Part shown: positions 27,886 through 36,996 of the stretch, in pieces
Layout: every line of letters starts with the position of its first letter
Position numbering within the stretch: the stretch's first letter is position 1
Assembly: GCF_002176815.1 (NCBI RefSeq)
Contig: NZ_CP021648.1
Location: 2,798,001-2,862,000, forward strand
Direction: 5' to 3'
From: Acidovorax sp. T1
GTDB lineage: Bacteria > Pseudomonadota > Gammaproteobacteria > Burkholderiales > Burkholderiaceae_C
DNA length: 64,000 nucleotides
The notes under the pieces: generated by a model
Database searches by the model: none
What the model was told of the DNA's origin: nothing
What the model saw: only the letters and a program-made list of their open reading frames with translations
Program-made: the position numbers and the translations under genes

Positions 27886-28550
27886 GGGGGCCGGGTCTCG
27901 CCCCGGCGGGCGCCTCACTTTCTTTTGCTTCGCCAAAAGAAAGTAAGCAAAGAAAAGGCGACCCACAGTCTGCGGCCCCTTCGCGTTGCTACGGGGCAAC
28001 CTGCGTCGGTGCGCTTGCGGGGTGCGCCGTGGAACTCGCTTTGCGCTGCGCGCGCCGCTCAGACAACCACGGCGAGCTAGATGACGAGGCATGCGCGCTT
28101 CGACGCGCATGCTCACCCCGCAACCGCACCGCCGCAGGCGCAGCCAGATGGGGGGAACCACCGAACATCCAAACAACCCCACGGGCCATCGCTGCGCTCG
28201 GCCCAGGTTGCGCAGCGCGTGGCGCTTGCGCCCGCGAAACGGGGCCGAGCGCAGCGATGGCCCGTGTGGCTGCTGGCTCCCCATCCCTTCTGGCTGCGCC
28301 TGGGGCGCGCAGGGCGCGGGGTGGCGGGTGTGCCGCAGGACACACCCGCTTCGTGATCTGACTCGCCGTGGTTGTCTGAGCGGCGCGCGCAGCGCAAAGC
28401 GAGTTCCACGGCGCACCCCGCGCACGAGCACCCCAGGTTGCCCGCAGCGAAGCGGAGGGTCGCAGACAGCAGGGTCGCCTTTCTTTTGGGTACTTTTCTT
28501 TGGCGAAGCAAAGAAAAGTGCCTCGCCCGCCGGGGCGAGACCCGGCCCCC
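27886..28550. repeat. 665-bp nested palindromic element between mdtB and mdtC
   Basis: Two arms of about 190 bp (27886-28076 and 28362-28550) are inverted copies. Within them 28019-28076 and 28362-28419 are perfect 58-bp inverted repeats. The outer ends share GGGGGCCGGGTCTCGCCCCG, and AGAAAAG/CAAAGAA-type stretches follow. The 285-bp centre contains a second perfect inverted pair of 24 bp at 28181-28204 and 28242-28265. No convincing gene lies inside; the open frames here are shadows of the symmetry. It fills most of the gap between the two pump genes. Similar GGCGAAGCAAAGAAAAGTAC motifs recur, from memory, in Burkholderiales intergenic repeats. Confidence 0.85.
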
Positions 28551-28570
28551 GCCCCCAGCCAAGGCATAGA

Positions 28571-28621
28571 GCCAAAAACACCCCCAGCGCTTATAGGAAA
28601 AGCGCAACCAGCTACAAAAAC
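28571..28621. repeat. Dispersed AGCGCTTA repeat, right of large palindrome
   Basis: GCCAAAAACACCCCCAGCGC, TTATAGGAAAAGCGC, AACCAGCTACAAAAA is another forward-orientation copy. It and the copy at 27808 flank the large palindrome as direct repeats. Confidence 0.65.
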
Positions 28622-28632
28622 AGGAGCACCCA

Positions 28633-31600
28633 TCACACAGCCCCCTGCCGCGCCCGCCAACGCTCAGCCCACCCCTCAAACGTCAGATAAATCACCGGCG
28701 TGGTAAACAGCGTCAGCAACTGGCTCACAATCAGCCCCCCCACCATCGTCACCCCCAGCGGATGCCGCAACTCGCTGCCCACGCCCGTACCCAGCATCAA
28801 CGGCAGCGCCCCCAGCAACGCCGCCAGCGTGGTCATCAAAATCGGCCGAAACCGCAGCAGGCAGGCCTGGTAAATCGCCTCCCGCGCTGGCAGCCCCTGT
28901 TCGCGCTGCGCCTCCAGCGCAAAGTCGATCATCATGATCGCGTTCTTCTTGACGATGCCGATCAAGAGCACGATGCCGATGACCGCCACGATGTCCACAT
29001 CCAGCCCCGCCAGCCACAGCGCCAGCAGCGCCCCCACCCCCGCCGACGGCAGGGTGGACAGGATGGTCACCGGGTGGATGGTGCTTTCATACAGCACGCC
29101 CAGCACGATGTACATGGTGACCACCGCCGCCAAAATGAGCAGCAGCGTGTTCGACAACGAGGCCTGAAACGCCAGCGCCGCGCCCTGGAAGTTGCTGTCC
29201 ACCGACAGCGGCAACAGACCGGCCGCGCGCGCCGCCGCCTGTTCGGCCTGGATGGCCTTGACGGCATCGCCCAGCGAAACGCCCGGTGCCGTGTTGAACG
29301 AAATGGTGGCAGCCGGCAGCTGCCCCACATGGTTCACGGCCAGCGGCATAGGGCGTTCTTCGATGCGCGCCACCGACGACAGTGCCACCGGCTTGCCGGC
29401 GCTCGATGCAACGTAGATGCTGTTCAGCGCCTCGGGCCCCAACTTGAACTGCGGCGCCACCTCCAGCACCACGCGGTATTGGTTCGATTGCGTGAAGATG
29501 GTGGAAATGAGCCGCTGGCCAAAGGCGTTGTACAGCGCGGTGTCGATGCCCGCCACCGTCACGCCCAGCCGGCTGGCCTGGGCGCGGTCGATCTGCACAA
29601 AGGCCTGCAGGCCCTGGCTTTGCAGGTCGCTGGCCACATCGGCCAGCTGCGGCAGGGCGCGCATGCGCTGCACCAGGTCAGCGGTGCTGGTCTGCAACTG
29701 GGCCATGTCGGGCGACGAAACCAGCAGCTGGTATTGCGTGCGCGCCACGCGGTCTTCGATGGTGAGGTCTTGCACCGGCTGGGCATAGAGGCGAATGCCC
29801 GCAATGCCCTGGGTTGAGTCCGCCAGGCGGCGCAGCACCACGGGGGCGCGGTCGCGTTCGGCGTGGGGTTTCAAGTCGATGAGCAGGCGCCCCGTATTGA
29901 GCGTGGTGTTGGCCCCGTCCACACCAATGAAGGACGACACACTCTGGACGGCCGGGTCTTGCAGAATGCGCTCGACCAGCTGCTGCTGGCGCTCCGCCAT
30001 GGCGGCAAACGAGATGGACTGGTCGGCCTCGGTGGTGGCCTGCAGTGTGCCGGTGTCTTGCACCGGAAAGAAGCCCTTGGGCACCAGCACATAGAGCAGC
30101 ACCGTGAGCACCAGCGTGGCCGCAAACACCAGCCAGGTCAGGCCCCGCCGGTTGAGCACCCACTGCAACGCGCGGCCATAGTGCGCGATGGTGCGGTCAA
30201 AAAATCGGCCCGTGGCCTGGTACAGGCGGCCATGGCTTTCTTCGGGCGTGTGGCGCAGCAGGCGGGCGCACAGCATGGGCGTGAGCGTGAGCGACACCAC
30301 CGCCGACAGCAAGATCGCCACGGCCATGGTGATGGCGAATTCGTGGAACAGGCGCCCCACCACATCGCCCATGAACAAGAGCGGAATCAGCACCGCAATC
30401 AGCGAGATGGTGAGCGAGATGATGGTGAAGCCAATCTGCCTGGCACCCTTGAGTGCGGCCTGCAGCGGCGGCTCGCCCTGCTCCACATAGCGGGCGATGT
30501 TTTCGATCATCACGATGGCGTCGTCCACCACGAAGCCTGTGGAAATGGTCAACGCCATCAGCGTGAGGTTGTTGATGGAAAAGCCCGCCAGGTGCATCAC
30601 GCCCAGGGTGCCCACCAGCGACAGCGGCACCGCAAAGCTGGGGATGAGCGTGGCCGAGGCGCTGCGCAAAAACACAAAGATCACCGCCACCACCAGGCCA
30701 ATGGCCAGGGCCAGCTCGACCTGCATGTCCTTGACCGAGGCGCGGATGGTGGTGGTGCGGTCGGTGAGCACCTGCACATCCAGCGATGCGGGCAGCGTGC
30801 TTTGCAGCTGGGGCAGCAGGGCCTTGAGGCGGTCCACCGTCTCGATGACGTTGGCGCCGGGCTGGCGCCGGATGTTGAGGATGACGCCGGCCCTGGACCC
30901 TGTCTCGGGCGTGCCTGCCCAGGCGGCCAGGCGGGTGTTCTCAGCGTCGTCCACCGTTTGCGCCACATCGCGCAGGCGGATGGGGTTGCCGTTTTTGAAG
31001 GCCAGGATCAGGTCGCGGTATTCCTGCGCGGACTGCAGCTGGTCGTTGGCATCAATGGTCGAGGCGCGCGCGGGCCCGTCAAAGCCGCCCTTGGCCTGCT
31101 TGACGTTGGCGGCGGCGATCACGGTGCGCACATCCTCCAGCGTGAGGCCCAGGCTGGCCAGCGCCGTGGGATTGGCCTGGATGCGCACGGCCGGGCGGCG
31201 CCCGCCCGCAATGGCCACCAGCCCCACGCCGGTGACCTGCGAGAGCTTGGGCGCCAATCTGTTTTCCACCAGATCATTGACGCGGATCACTGGCAACGAA
31301 GGCGAGGTGATGGCCAACGTGAGAATGGGTGCATCCGCCGGGTTGACCTTGCTGTAGATCGGCGGCATGGGCAGATCGTTCGGCAGCAGGTTGCTGCCCG
31401 CGTTGATGGCCGCCTGCACCTGCTGCTCGGCCACGTCCAGCGCCATATCGAGCGCAAAACGCAGCGTGATGACCGAGGCCCCGCCCGTGCTGGTGGACGA
31501 CATCTGCGCCAGCCCCGGCATCTGGCCCAGCTGGCGCTCCAGCGGCGCGGTGACATTCGATGCCATCACATCGGGGCTGGCGCCGGGGTAGAGCGTGGTG

Positions 31601-31740
31601 ACCTGGATGGTGGGGTAGTCCACCTCGGGCAGGGCCGAGATGGGCAGCAACCGGTAGGCCAGCAAGCCGGCAATCAGCAACGCCACCATCAGCAGCGACG
31701 TGGCGATGGGGCGCAGGATGAAGAGGCGCGAGAGATTCAT
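28633..31740 (-). CDS. mdtB: RND efflux pump inner-membrane subunit, MdtB type
   Basis: A 1035-residue RND transporter. The N-terminal [20 protein letters not shown] is TM1, followed by [20 protein letters not shown] and [20 protein letters not shown], the MdtB-type sequence. TM4 carries the proton-relay Asp in [14 protein letters not shown]. It forms the MdtB side of an MdtBC heteromer in the inner membrane. The adaptor gene mdtA ends 33 bp upstream. The large palindromic element lies directly downstream of its stop and separates it from mdtC. Confidence 0.93.
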   Translation of the reverse strand: MNLSRLFILRPIATSLLMVALLIAGLLAYRLLPISALPEVDYPTIQVTTLYPGASPDVMASNVTAPLERQLGQMPGLAQMSSTSTGGASVITLRFALDMALDVAEQQVQAAINAGSNLLPNDLPMPPIYSKVNPADAPILTLAITSPSLPVIRVNDLVENRLAPKLSQVTGVGLVAIAGGRRPAVRIQANPTALASLGLTLEDVRTVIAAANVKQAKGGFDGPARASTIDANDQLQSAQEYRDLILAFKNGNPIRLRDVAQTVDDAENTRLAAWAGTPETGSRAGVILNIRRQPGANVIETVDRLKALLPQLQSTLPASLDVQVLTDRTTTIRASVKDMQVELALAIGLVVAVIFVFLRSASATLIPSFAVPLSLVGTLGVMHLAGFSINNLTLMALTISTGFVVDDAIVMIENIARYVEQGEPPLQAALKGARQIGFTIISLTISLIAVLIPLLFMGDVVGRLFHEFAITMAVAILLSAVVSLTLTPMLCARLLRHTPEESHGRLYQATGRFFDRTIAHYGRALQWVLNRRGLTWLVFAATLVLTVLLYVLVPKGFFPVQDTGTLQATTEADQSISFAAMAERQQQLVERILQDPAVQSVSSFIGVDGANTTLNTGRLLIDLKPHAERDRAPVVLRRLADSTQGIAGIRLYAQPVQDLTIEDRVARTQYQLLVSSPDMAQLQTSTADLVQRMRALPQLADVASDLQSQGLQAFVQIDRAQASRLGVTVAGIDTALYNAFGQRLISTIFTQSNQYRVVLEVAPQFKLGPEALNSIYVASSAGKPVALSSVARIEERPMPLAVNHVGQLPAATISFNTAPGVSLGDAVKAIQAEQAAARAAGLLPLSVDSNFQGAALAFQASLSNTLLLILAAVVTMYIVLGVLYESTIHPVTILSTLPSAGVGALLALWLAGLDVDIVAVIGIVLLIGIVKKNAIMMIDFALEAQREQGLPAREAIYQACLLRFRPILMTTLAALLGALPLMLGTGVGSELRHPLGVTMVGGLIVSQLLTLFTTPVIYLTFEGWAERWRARQGAV

Positions 31741-31773
31741 GGCAGCAAGGCCCGCATGGCGCGGCGCATGATG

Positions 31774-33027
31774 TCAGCGCGCAGCGGCAGCGGCCTGGAT
31801 CACCGCCACCTTGGCGCCTTCGCGCAGGCGATCGATACCGTCGGTCACGACCTGGTCGCCGTCTTTGAGGTCGCCCTCCACGCTGACCCGGTCGCCATCG
31901 GTCACGCCCACGCGAATGCGCCGCTGCGTCACGGTGCCACCCGGCTGCACCAGATAGACATAGTTGTTCTGCACCGCCGTGCCGGGCACGGTGAGCGCGT
32001 TCGGCAACAGGTTGAGCTGCAGCCGCACGTTGACAAACTGGTTGGGGAACAGCCCGCCGTCCTCATTGGCAAATGCAGCCTTCACCTTGATGGTGCCGGT
32101 GGCGGGGTCGATGGCATTGTCGAGCGCGCCCAGGCGTCCGCGTGCCAGGCGATGTTTTTGCTCGCGGTCCCACAGCTCGACGGGCAGTGCGGCGCCTTCG
32201 GCCAGGCGTTGCTGGATGGGCGCCAGATGCGCCTCGGGCACTGAAAAGGCCGCGTCGATGGGCTGGACGAGGTTGATGGTGACGATGCCGTTCGCATCGG
32301 AGGGGCCAACCACATTGCCCCGGTCGGCCTGGCGCAGGCCAAGGCGCCCGGCAATGGGCGCCGTGATGCGCGTGTAGCCCAGTTGCAGGCGGGCGGCGTC
32401 CACTTGCGCCTGGTCGGCGGCCACGGTGCCTTCGAGCTGGCGCACCAGTGCCGCCTGCGTATCCACCTGCTGGGTCGCTATCGAATCCTGTGCCAGCAGG
32501 TCTTTGTAGCGCTGCAGATCGAGTTGCGCGTTTTTCAGCAGGGCCTGGTCGCGCTGCAGATTGCCCTGCACCTGGCTCAGCGCGGCCTGGTAGCTGCGCG
32601 CATCGATCTCGGCCAGCAACTGGCCTGCCTTGACCTGTTGGCCTTCCTTGAAATGCAGCGCCGTCAGCTCGCCGCCGACCTTGGCCCGCACCACCGCCGT
32701 GGCGCGCGCGCTCATGGTGCCGATGGCTTGGACCATCACACGCACGTCTTGGCGCCGCACCAGCCCCACCGACACAGGCTGTACCTGCCCGCCGGCGCTG
32801 AAGCGCCCCGGCGTTGTTGTGCCCACGGTTGCCGCGGCCCCATCGGGGCCCGCCTGGCGCTGCGTCCACCACCACCCCCCGCCCGCTGCGAGCGCCAGCA
32901 CCACCAGCAGCAGCATCCACCACCGCGCTCGCCCGCCCTGGCGCAAGTTGGACCGCAGCGGAGGACAGGGGAAACGGTGGGGCAGCATGGAAAGCGCGGC
33001 AAAGTGAAGTCGGGCAATGGTAGCCAT
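31774..33027 (-). CDS. mdtA: RND efflux periplasmic adaptor, MdtA type
   Basis: A membrane-fusion protein of about 417 residues from the ATG at 33027; a GTG at 33039 and an ATG at 32988 are alternative starts. A single TM anchor (WWMLLLVVLALAAGGGWWW) precedes the barrel and lipoyl domains. The barrel block VSVGLVRRQDVRVMVQAIGT, hairpin region with paired coiled coil (ALLKNAQLDLQRYKDLLAQD) and ITAPIAGRLGLRQADRGNVV are typical of MdtA/HlyD-type adaptors. It bridges MdtBC to the outer-membrane factor. It is the first gene of the four-gene pump operon. No regulator is adjacent. Confidence 0.88.
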   Translation of the reverse strand: MATIARLHFAALSMLPHRFPCPPLRSNLRQGGRARWWMLLLVVLALAAGGGWWWTQRQAGPDGAAATVGTTTPGRFSAGGQVQPVSVGLVRRQDVRVMVQAIGTMSARATAVVRAKVGGELTALHFKEGQQVKAGQLLAEIDARSYQAALSQVQGNLQRDQALLKNAQLDLQRYKDLLAQDSIATQQVDTQAALVRQLEGTVAADQAQVDAARLQLGYTRITAPIAGRLGLRQADRGNVVGPSDANGIVTINLVQPIDAAFSVPEAHLAPIQQRLAEGAALPVELWDREQKHRLARGRLGALDNAIDPATGTIKVKAAFANEDGGLFPNQFVNVRLQLNLLPNALTVPGTAVQNNYVYLVQPGGTVTQRRIRVGVTDGDRVSVEGDLKDGDQVVTDGIDRLREGAKVAVIQAAAAAR

Positions 33028-33081
33028 CCCCAGCCGCACCCAACATCGTCGCCAACGAATGACGGCTGTTTTGCCCTGGCG

Positions 33082-33714
33082 TTAGCGGTTGGTGACCAAC
33101 AACAAACCGCCCGCCCCCATGAAGAACCCGCCCGTGGCCTTGTTCAGGCGCACGACCCCGCGCGAGGTGCGGATGAATCGGCGAATCTGTCGCCCGCCAG
33201 TGGCATACACAGCTGTCGAAACGAACTCGCTCGCCAGATAGATCGACCCCAGCACCAAAAACTGCCGAGCAGCAGGCTGGCCCGGATCAATGAACTGCGG
33301 AAAGATGGCGGCAAACAGGATGATGGCCTTGGGGTTGGTGATGCCCAGCAGGAATTCCTGGGCGATCAGGGCGCGCAGACTCACGGGCGATTCAGCCACC
33401 GAAGCGCCCTCGCCCTCGACCACGCTCAGCCCGCTGAACTCGCGGCTGCGCCAGGCCCGCCAGCCCAGCCAGAAGAGATAAAGGGCGCCCGCCCATTTCA
33501 CCGCCGTGAACGCCGCTTCGGAAGCCAGCAGCATGGCCCCCAGCCCCACCGCGGATACCACAAGAAAAATGGCAAAAGCGGCCACGCGCCCCAAGGTGGC
33601 AATCAGCGCAGCGCCCACACCCGCACGGATGCCGTTGTTCAGCCCGCAGAAATTGTTCGGACCGGGCGTCAGTGAAATGGCCACAGCCACCGGCACAAAT
33701 AAGAGAGCGTCCAT
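33082..33714 (-). CDS. LysE/RhtB family amino-acid exporter
   Basis: A 210-residue inner-membrane exporter from the ATG at 33714 (MDALLFVPVAVAISLTPGPN). The ISLTPGPNN motif in TM1, the TM2-3 region and the GITNPKAIILF motif are hallmarks of LysE/RhtB. About six membrane segments are visible. Family members export amino acids or related metabolites; the substrate cannot be read here. It is 67 bp upstream of, and on the same strand as, the ABC ATPase downstream edge at 33774, which is a separate gene. Confidence 0.9.
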   Translation of the reverse strand: MDALLFVPVAVAISLTPGPNNFCGLNNGIRAGVGAALIATLGRVAAFAIFLVVSAVGLGAMLLASEAAFTAVKWAGALYLFWLGWRAWRSREFSGLSVVEGEGASVAESPVSLRALIAQEFLLGITNPKAIILFAAIFPQFIDPGQPAARQFLVLGSIYLASEFVSTAVYATGGRQIRRFIRTSRGVVRLNKATGGFFMGAGGLLLVTNR

Positions 33715-33773
33715 TACAGATCCTGTGGGGCGAAAGCAAAAAAGCGCCAGTCTACCGAGGCAGTGCGGCTGCG

Positions 33774-34406
33774 TTACACGCCGGGCAAATCCACCACCTG
33801 ATTCCACGGCACCCCGGCGAGCGCTTCGTAATGGGCCACTACCACCATGCGGCCAGGCTGGGTTCCGTGATGGGCCAGCGCCTTTGCCAGATACGCCACG
33901 GAGGACTTGTCCAGCCCCGCGACGGGCTCATCCATGAGCGTGAGCGGCGCGCCAGAGGCCAGCGCCGCCGCCATCAAGACCTTGCGGCGGCTGCCTGCGG
34001 ACAGCGCATGAAGCGGCTTGTCCAGATGGGGGTGCAGCAAAAACCCTGTGATATGCGCCAAAAGCGCATTGGCATCCCAGGCGCCATGCTGCTGTGACAA
34101 CCGGGCGAACCAGCCGCGCGCAGTCTGGTCGTTGAGCGCATCCGAGCGCGGGTCGGCCCAAAACACCCGCGCCCGGTACGCATCGGGGTCCGTCTGCCCA
34201 TTTAGCCCCGCCAGCACCAGCCGGCCCGCCTGCGGCACCAGCTCACCGGCCAGCAGCCGCAGCAGCGTGGTCTTGCCACAGCTTTCATCCCCGCGCACCA
34301 GCGTCAGCCCCGGTGACAAAGTAGCGTGAAAGTTGTCAAACACAGCGCAATGCGGGTAGCCAAAAGACAGGCCGAGCACCTGCAGCGAGAGCGATGGGTG
34401 GGTCAT
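33774..34406 (-). CDS. Lone ABC transporter ATP-binding protein
   Basis: A 210-residue ABC ATPase domain. Walker A is GDESCGKTT (unusual in its middle residues), the signature LSAGSRRK, Walker B LTLMDEPVAGLDKS, and the switch VAHYEAL. It resembles CcmA-like small ATPases, but no permease or haem-export gene is nearby. The last stretch of the neighbouring LysE gene lies 59 bp downstream. Its partner, if any, must lie elsewhere. Substrate unknown. Confidence 0.8.
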   Translation of the reverse strand: MTHPSLSLQVLGLSFGYPHCAVFDNFHATLSPGLTLVRGDESCGKTTLLRLLAGELVPQAGRLVLAGLNGQTDPDAYRARVFWADPRSDALNDQTARGWFARLSQQHGAWDANALLAHITGFLLHPHLDKPLHALSAGSRRKVLMAAALASGAPLTLMDEPVAGLDKSSVAYLAKALAHHGTQPGRMVVVAHYEALAGVPWNQVVDLPGV

Positions 34407-34521
34407 GAAAATCGGCGATAACGCCCCGTAAGCGCCGCAACGGCGTCGGCAAATCCTGGCATTCTAGAAATCTTGCCGCACTCCACGACAATCTGGCGAC
34501 ACTCCCTGCCCTTTTACAGCC

Positions 34522-34890
34522 ATGCTCCTGCGCTACCTTGATTTCGATTTCAGTGAAGACACCGAAGGCACCGGCACCTTCGATGCCATGGCGAGCGTTG
34601 CGCCAGCGCAGGTTGCCGCCTTGCAGGCTGAAATCAGCGCCGTATTGGCATGGGCGCACCAGCACTGGCCCGATGCCTGTGGCCCCGCCGAACACGGTGG
34701 TGCATGGCTGTACGACCTGCGGGGCGTGCAGGAGGTCAGCACGCCACTGGTGCTGGAATTTGATGAAACCGCAGGACAACTCCGCACCATGGCGGGCAGC
34801 CCCGCTCCACCGCGGACCACCATCACCCTGACGATCAGCGGCAGTGCCGATTTCTGCGCGACACTTCGCGAAGCCTTTGACGTTGAATAG
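34522..34890 (+). CDS. Conserved hypothetical protein (122 aa)
   Basis: A 122-residue acidic protein starting MLLRYLDFDFSEDTEGTGTF, with WAHQHWPD and LEFDETAGQL later and ending REAFDVE. I recognise no domain. Composition is soluble and cytoplasmic. An equal-strength coding character (GC-rich third positions) supports it as a real gene. It is divergent from the ABC ATPase gene and has good spacing from it. Confidence 0.65.
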   Translation: MLLRYLDFDFSEDTEGTGTFDAMASVAPAQVAALQAEISAVLAWAHQHWPDACGPAEHGGAWLYDLRGVQEVSTPLVLEFDETAGQLRTMAGSPAPPRTTITLTISGSADFCATLREAFDVE

Positions 34891-35190
34891 TTCGAGCTCC
34901 AATCTGCCGATCAGAACTGCTTTTACGTGGCCAACCCCACCAATGCGCCCGCCCTGTTCGCCAGCAATGCCATGCTGTGCGGCTTCCACTTTCCGTTCCC
35001 GGCCTTCGGCCGCTTGGCAGCCTCGGGCAACGGCTACGCCTTCCAACCTGCAGCCTGAAGGGCAGGGCTTCACGTCCATTTTTTCCTATCGCCTGCCTTC
35101 CAGCGATGGCGCGGCAAAGGCCTGCTGAAAGACGCTGATTTCGGCTGTGGCCTAATATCCCTCTTTTTTCCACTATCTCAGAGACCTACC
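34891..35190. other. Intergenic stretch with in-frame open continuation
   Basis: Directly after the TAG of the previous gene the same frame stays open for 55 codons to a TGA at 35056-35058, with GC-rich third positions (QSADQNCFYVANPTNAPALF...). It lacks its own start with a ribosome-binding site. It could be the decayed 3' part of a longer ancestral gene or chance. The remaining 130 bp hold the promoter region of the small basic protein gene. Confidence 0.35.
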
Positions 35191-35361
35191 ATGGGCAACA
35201 AGATCGTCACCGAAGCAGACCGCAAGCGCACCCCCCAACCCAAGCCCCTGCCCGGCGTGAGCCTGCCCACGTCTGGCCGTGGTCAGCGCGTGAGCCTGGA
35301 GCGTGGTGTTGCAACCCGCAGCAAGAAGAACCCCGGCAAGCGCTCCAAGAAGGGCGGTTGA
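35191..35361 (+). CDS. Small basic Lys/Arg-rich protein (56 aa)
   Basis: The ATG at 35191 opens a 56-residue frame beginning MGNKIVTEADRKRTPQPKPL and ending KKNPGKRSKKGG. About a third of residues are Lys or Arg, suggesting nucleic acid or ribosome association. A strong intrinsic terminator follows 36 bp after the stop, which supports a dedicated, well-expressed transcript. I do not know its function. Confidence 0.65.
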   Translation: MGNKIVTEADRKRTPQPKPLPGVSLPTSGRGQRVSLERGVATRSKKNPGKRSKKGG

Positions 35362-35397
35362 TCGGCACTGTCTCGGCACCAGGCCCTGGCATAAAAC

Positions 35398-35420
35398 AGC
35401 CCTCTTCGGAGGGCTTTTTT
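35398..35420 (+). terminator. Intrinsic terminator after small basic protein
   Basis: A perfect 7-bp stem AGCCCTC, loop TTCG, GAGGGCT, followed by T6. It is the textbook rho-independent form and closes the 56-residue gene transcript. Confidence 0.9.
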
Positions 35421-35518
35421 CTGGGCGAAACACAGGCAGCATGCGCACTGCGAAAGAAAACGCCGCACGCAGACACCGGGCAGACACCGGGCGGCAAACG
35501 CCCTTGAGCGCATGCCCG

Positions 35519-36601
35519 CTATCGCACGCCGCAGACCGTCGCCCCAGGATCGTTGGGCGGCACCTCGCGGTCGTGCTTGGCCTGGGCCACCTGCATATCG
35601 CGCGGCAGGGTCACGCCGTTCTTGACCGCCAAAATTTCCGCCATCACGCTCACGGCGATCTCCGGCGGGGTCTTGCTGCCGATGTAGATGCCGATCGGCC
35701 CGCGCAGACGTTGCAGGCCCTCTTCGGTCTGCTCGAAATGCTCGATCATGCGGGCCCGGCGGGCCTGGTTGTTGCGGCGCGAGCCAATGCCGCCCACATA
35801 AAACGCCTCGGTGTTGAGCGCCTCCAGCAGCGCCAGATCATCGAGCTTGGGGTCGTGCGTGAGGGCCACCACGCAACTGCGGCGGTCGGGCTTGAAGGCC
35901 CGCACCACGTCATCGGGCATGTCACTCACCACGGTGGCGCCGGGCACGCTCCAACTGCCCCGGTATTCCTCGCGCGGATCGCACACCGTGACGGCAAAAC
36001 CGCTGAACAGCGCCATGGTGGCCAGGTATTCGGCCAGTTGGCCCGCCCCGATCAGCAGCATGCGGTACTCGGGGCCAAAGATGTTGGTGAGCTGCACGGC
36101 ATCCACCACCAGATCGCCGGGGGTGGTTGCCAGCGACAGCGTTGCCACGCCGTCGGCCAGGCGCACGCTGCGCTGCACCAGCCGGCCGGATTCGAGCGCC
36201 GCGATCAGCGCGGCCAGGCTGGCGGGATCGGGGTCGTATTCCAGCAGCAACTCCAGCGTGCCGCCGCAGGGCAGGCCAAAGCGGTGCGCCTCGTCGGCAG
36301 ACACGCCATATTTCACGAACGATGGCGGGCCGCTGGGAATGCGGTGGTCCGCACCGGGACGGGCACCGCCCGGCGGCGCACTCTGCGCATAGGCCTGGGT
36401 ATGACGGTCAATCAGGTCGTCTTCAATGCAACCGCCCGACACCGAGCCGACCACCGCCCCATCCTCGCACAACGCCATGATCGAACCGACAGGCCGGGGC
36501 GATGAGCCCCAGGTACGCACCACCGTGGCCAGCAGCGCGCGCCGGCCGGCAGTACGCCAGCCGTGCAGCGTGCGCAACACCATCACATCCAGGTTTTCCA
36601 T
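35519..36601 (-). CDS. XdhC/CoxI family protein
   Basis: A 360-residue protein from the ATG at 36601 (MENLDVMVLRTLHGWRTAGR); an upstream in-frame start adds 36 unrelated residues. The N-terminal XdhC_CoxI domain has WGSSPRPVGSIMAL, GSVSGGCIEDDLI and FGLPCGGTLELLLE. The C-terminal Rossmann domain has LLIGAGQLAEYLA and FYVGGIGSRRNNQARR. Family knowledge: XdhC inserts or matures the molybdenum cofactor (sulfuration, chaperoning) of xanthine-dehydrogenase-type enzymes; CoxI serves CO dehydrogenase. A degenerate coxG-like stretch lies just upstream on the same strand. No oxidase gene lies in the window. Confidence 0.85.
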   Translation of the reverse strand: MENLDVMVLRTLHGWRTAGRRALLATVVRTWGSSPRPVGSIMALCEDGAVVGSVSGGCIEDDLIDRHTQAYAQSAPPGGARPGADHRIPSGPPSFVKYGVSADEAHRFGLPCGGTLELLLEYDPDPASLAALIAALESGRLVQRSVRLADGVATLSLATTPGDLVVDAVQLTNIFGPEYRMLLIGAGQLAEYLATMALFSGFAVTVCDPREEYRGSWSVPGATVVSDMPDDVVRAFKPDRRSCVVALTHDPKLDDLALLEALNTEAFYVGGIGSRRNNQARRARMIEHFEQTEEGLQRLRGPIGIYIGSKTPPEIAVSVMAEILAVKNGVTLPRDMQVAQAKHDREVPPNDPGATVCGVR

Positions 36602-36718
36602 GGCTTCATCACCCAATCTATTGACACCGTTTTCAACATCACCCTGCGCCGCCGCACCCATTTCCGATGAAACTGGCGCGCCCATTTGGGGAAAGACGCG
36701 CAGCAGCACAGAGAGAAC

Positions 36719-36947
36719 TTAGCACCACCACGCTACCAGCACCCACGCCGCCGCGCCGGCCACCCACACCCATACCGGGATGCCACCGGGGGGATTGCCA
36801 TCGCCCACCGCTGCATCGCGTTGTCTAAGCGCTAAAAAAGTCTTCGGCCATGCCCTTGGCGGCGCCGTCGATCAGGCGCTGGCCCAGCAAGACCCACGCA
36901 TGGCCCTTACCAAAGCCGGCCACACTCCCGGTCGCTCGCAACGCCAT
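36719..36947 (-). pseudogene. Degenerate CoxG-like (SRPBCC) remnant
   Basis: On the minus strand the C-terminus of a CoxG-like protein can be read: GQRLIDGAAKGMAEDFF, interrupted by a stop after the run TTTTTT. Dropping one T restores ALRQRDAAVGDGNPP and a membrane anchor GIPVWVWVAGAAAWVLVAWW that ends at 36719-36721. No upstream CoxG domain remains. CoxG and XdhC/CoxI genes co-occur in molybdenum hydroxylase operons, which supports the reading. A sequencing error is the main alternative for the frameshift. The interval 36602-36996 otherwise contains nothing coding that I can support. Confidence 0.45.
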
Positions 36948-36996
36948 GGCACAGCGCTGCAGGAAGACAGTGCAGGCACCGGGCTATCATCACCGC

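Noticed and set aside
28029..28690. Several open frames in the palindromic element between mdtB and mdtC
   Set aside because: They mirror each other on both strands because of the inverted arms and show no homology or start signals.
29863..32244. Long plus-strand open frame (793 codons) over mdtB
   Set aside because: It is antisense to a conserved RND gene, has low-complexity His/Arg/Gln-rich composition, and is a by-product of high-GC codon usage.
34891..35058. Stop-codon read-through or selenocysteine-like extension of the 122-residue protein
   Set aside because: The stop is TAG, no SECIS-like structure is apparent, and the continuation has no recognised domain; chance openness in GC-rich DNA is more likely.
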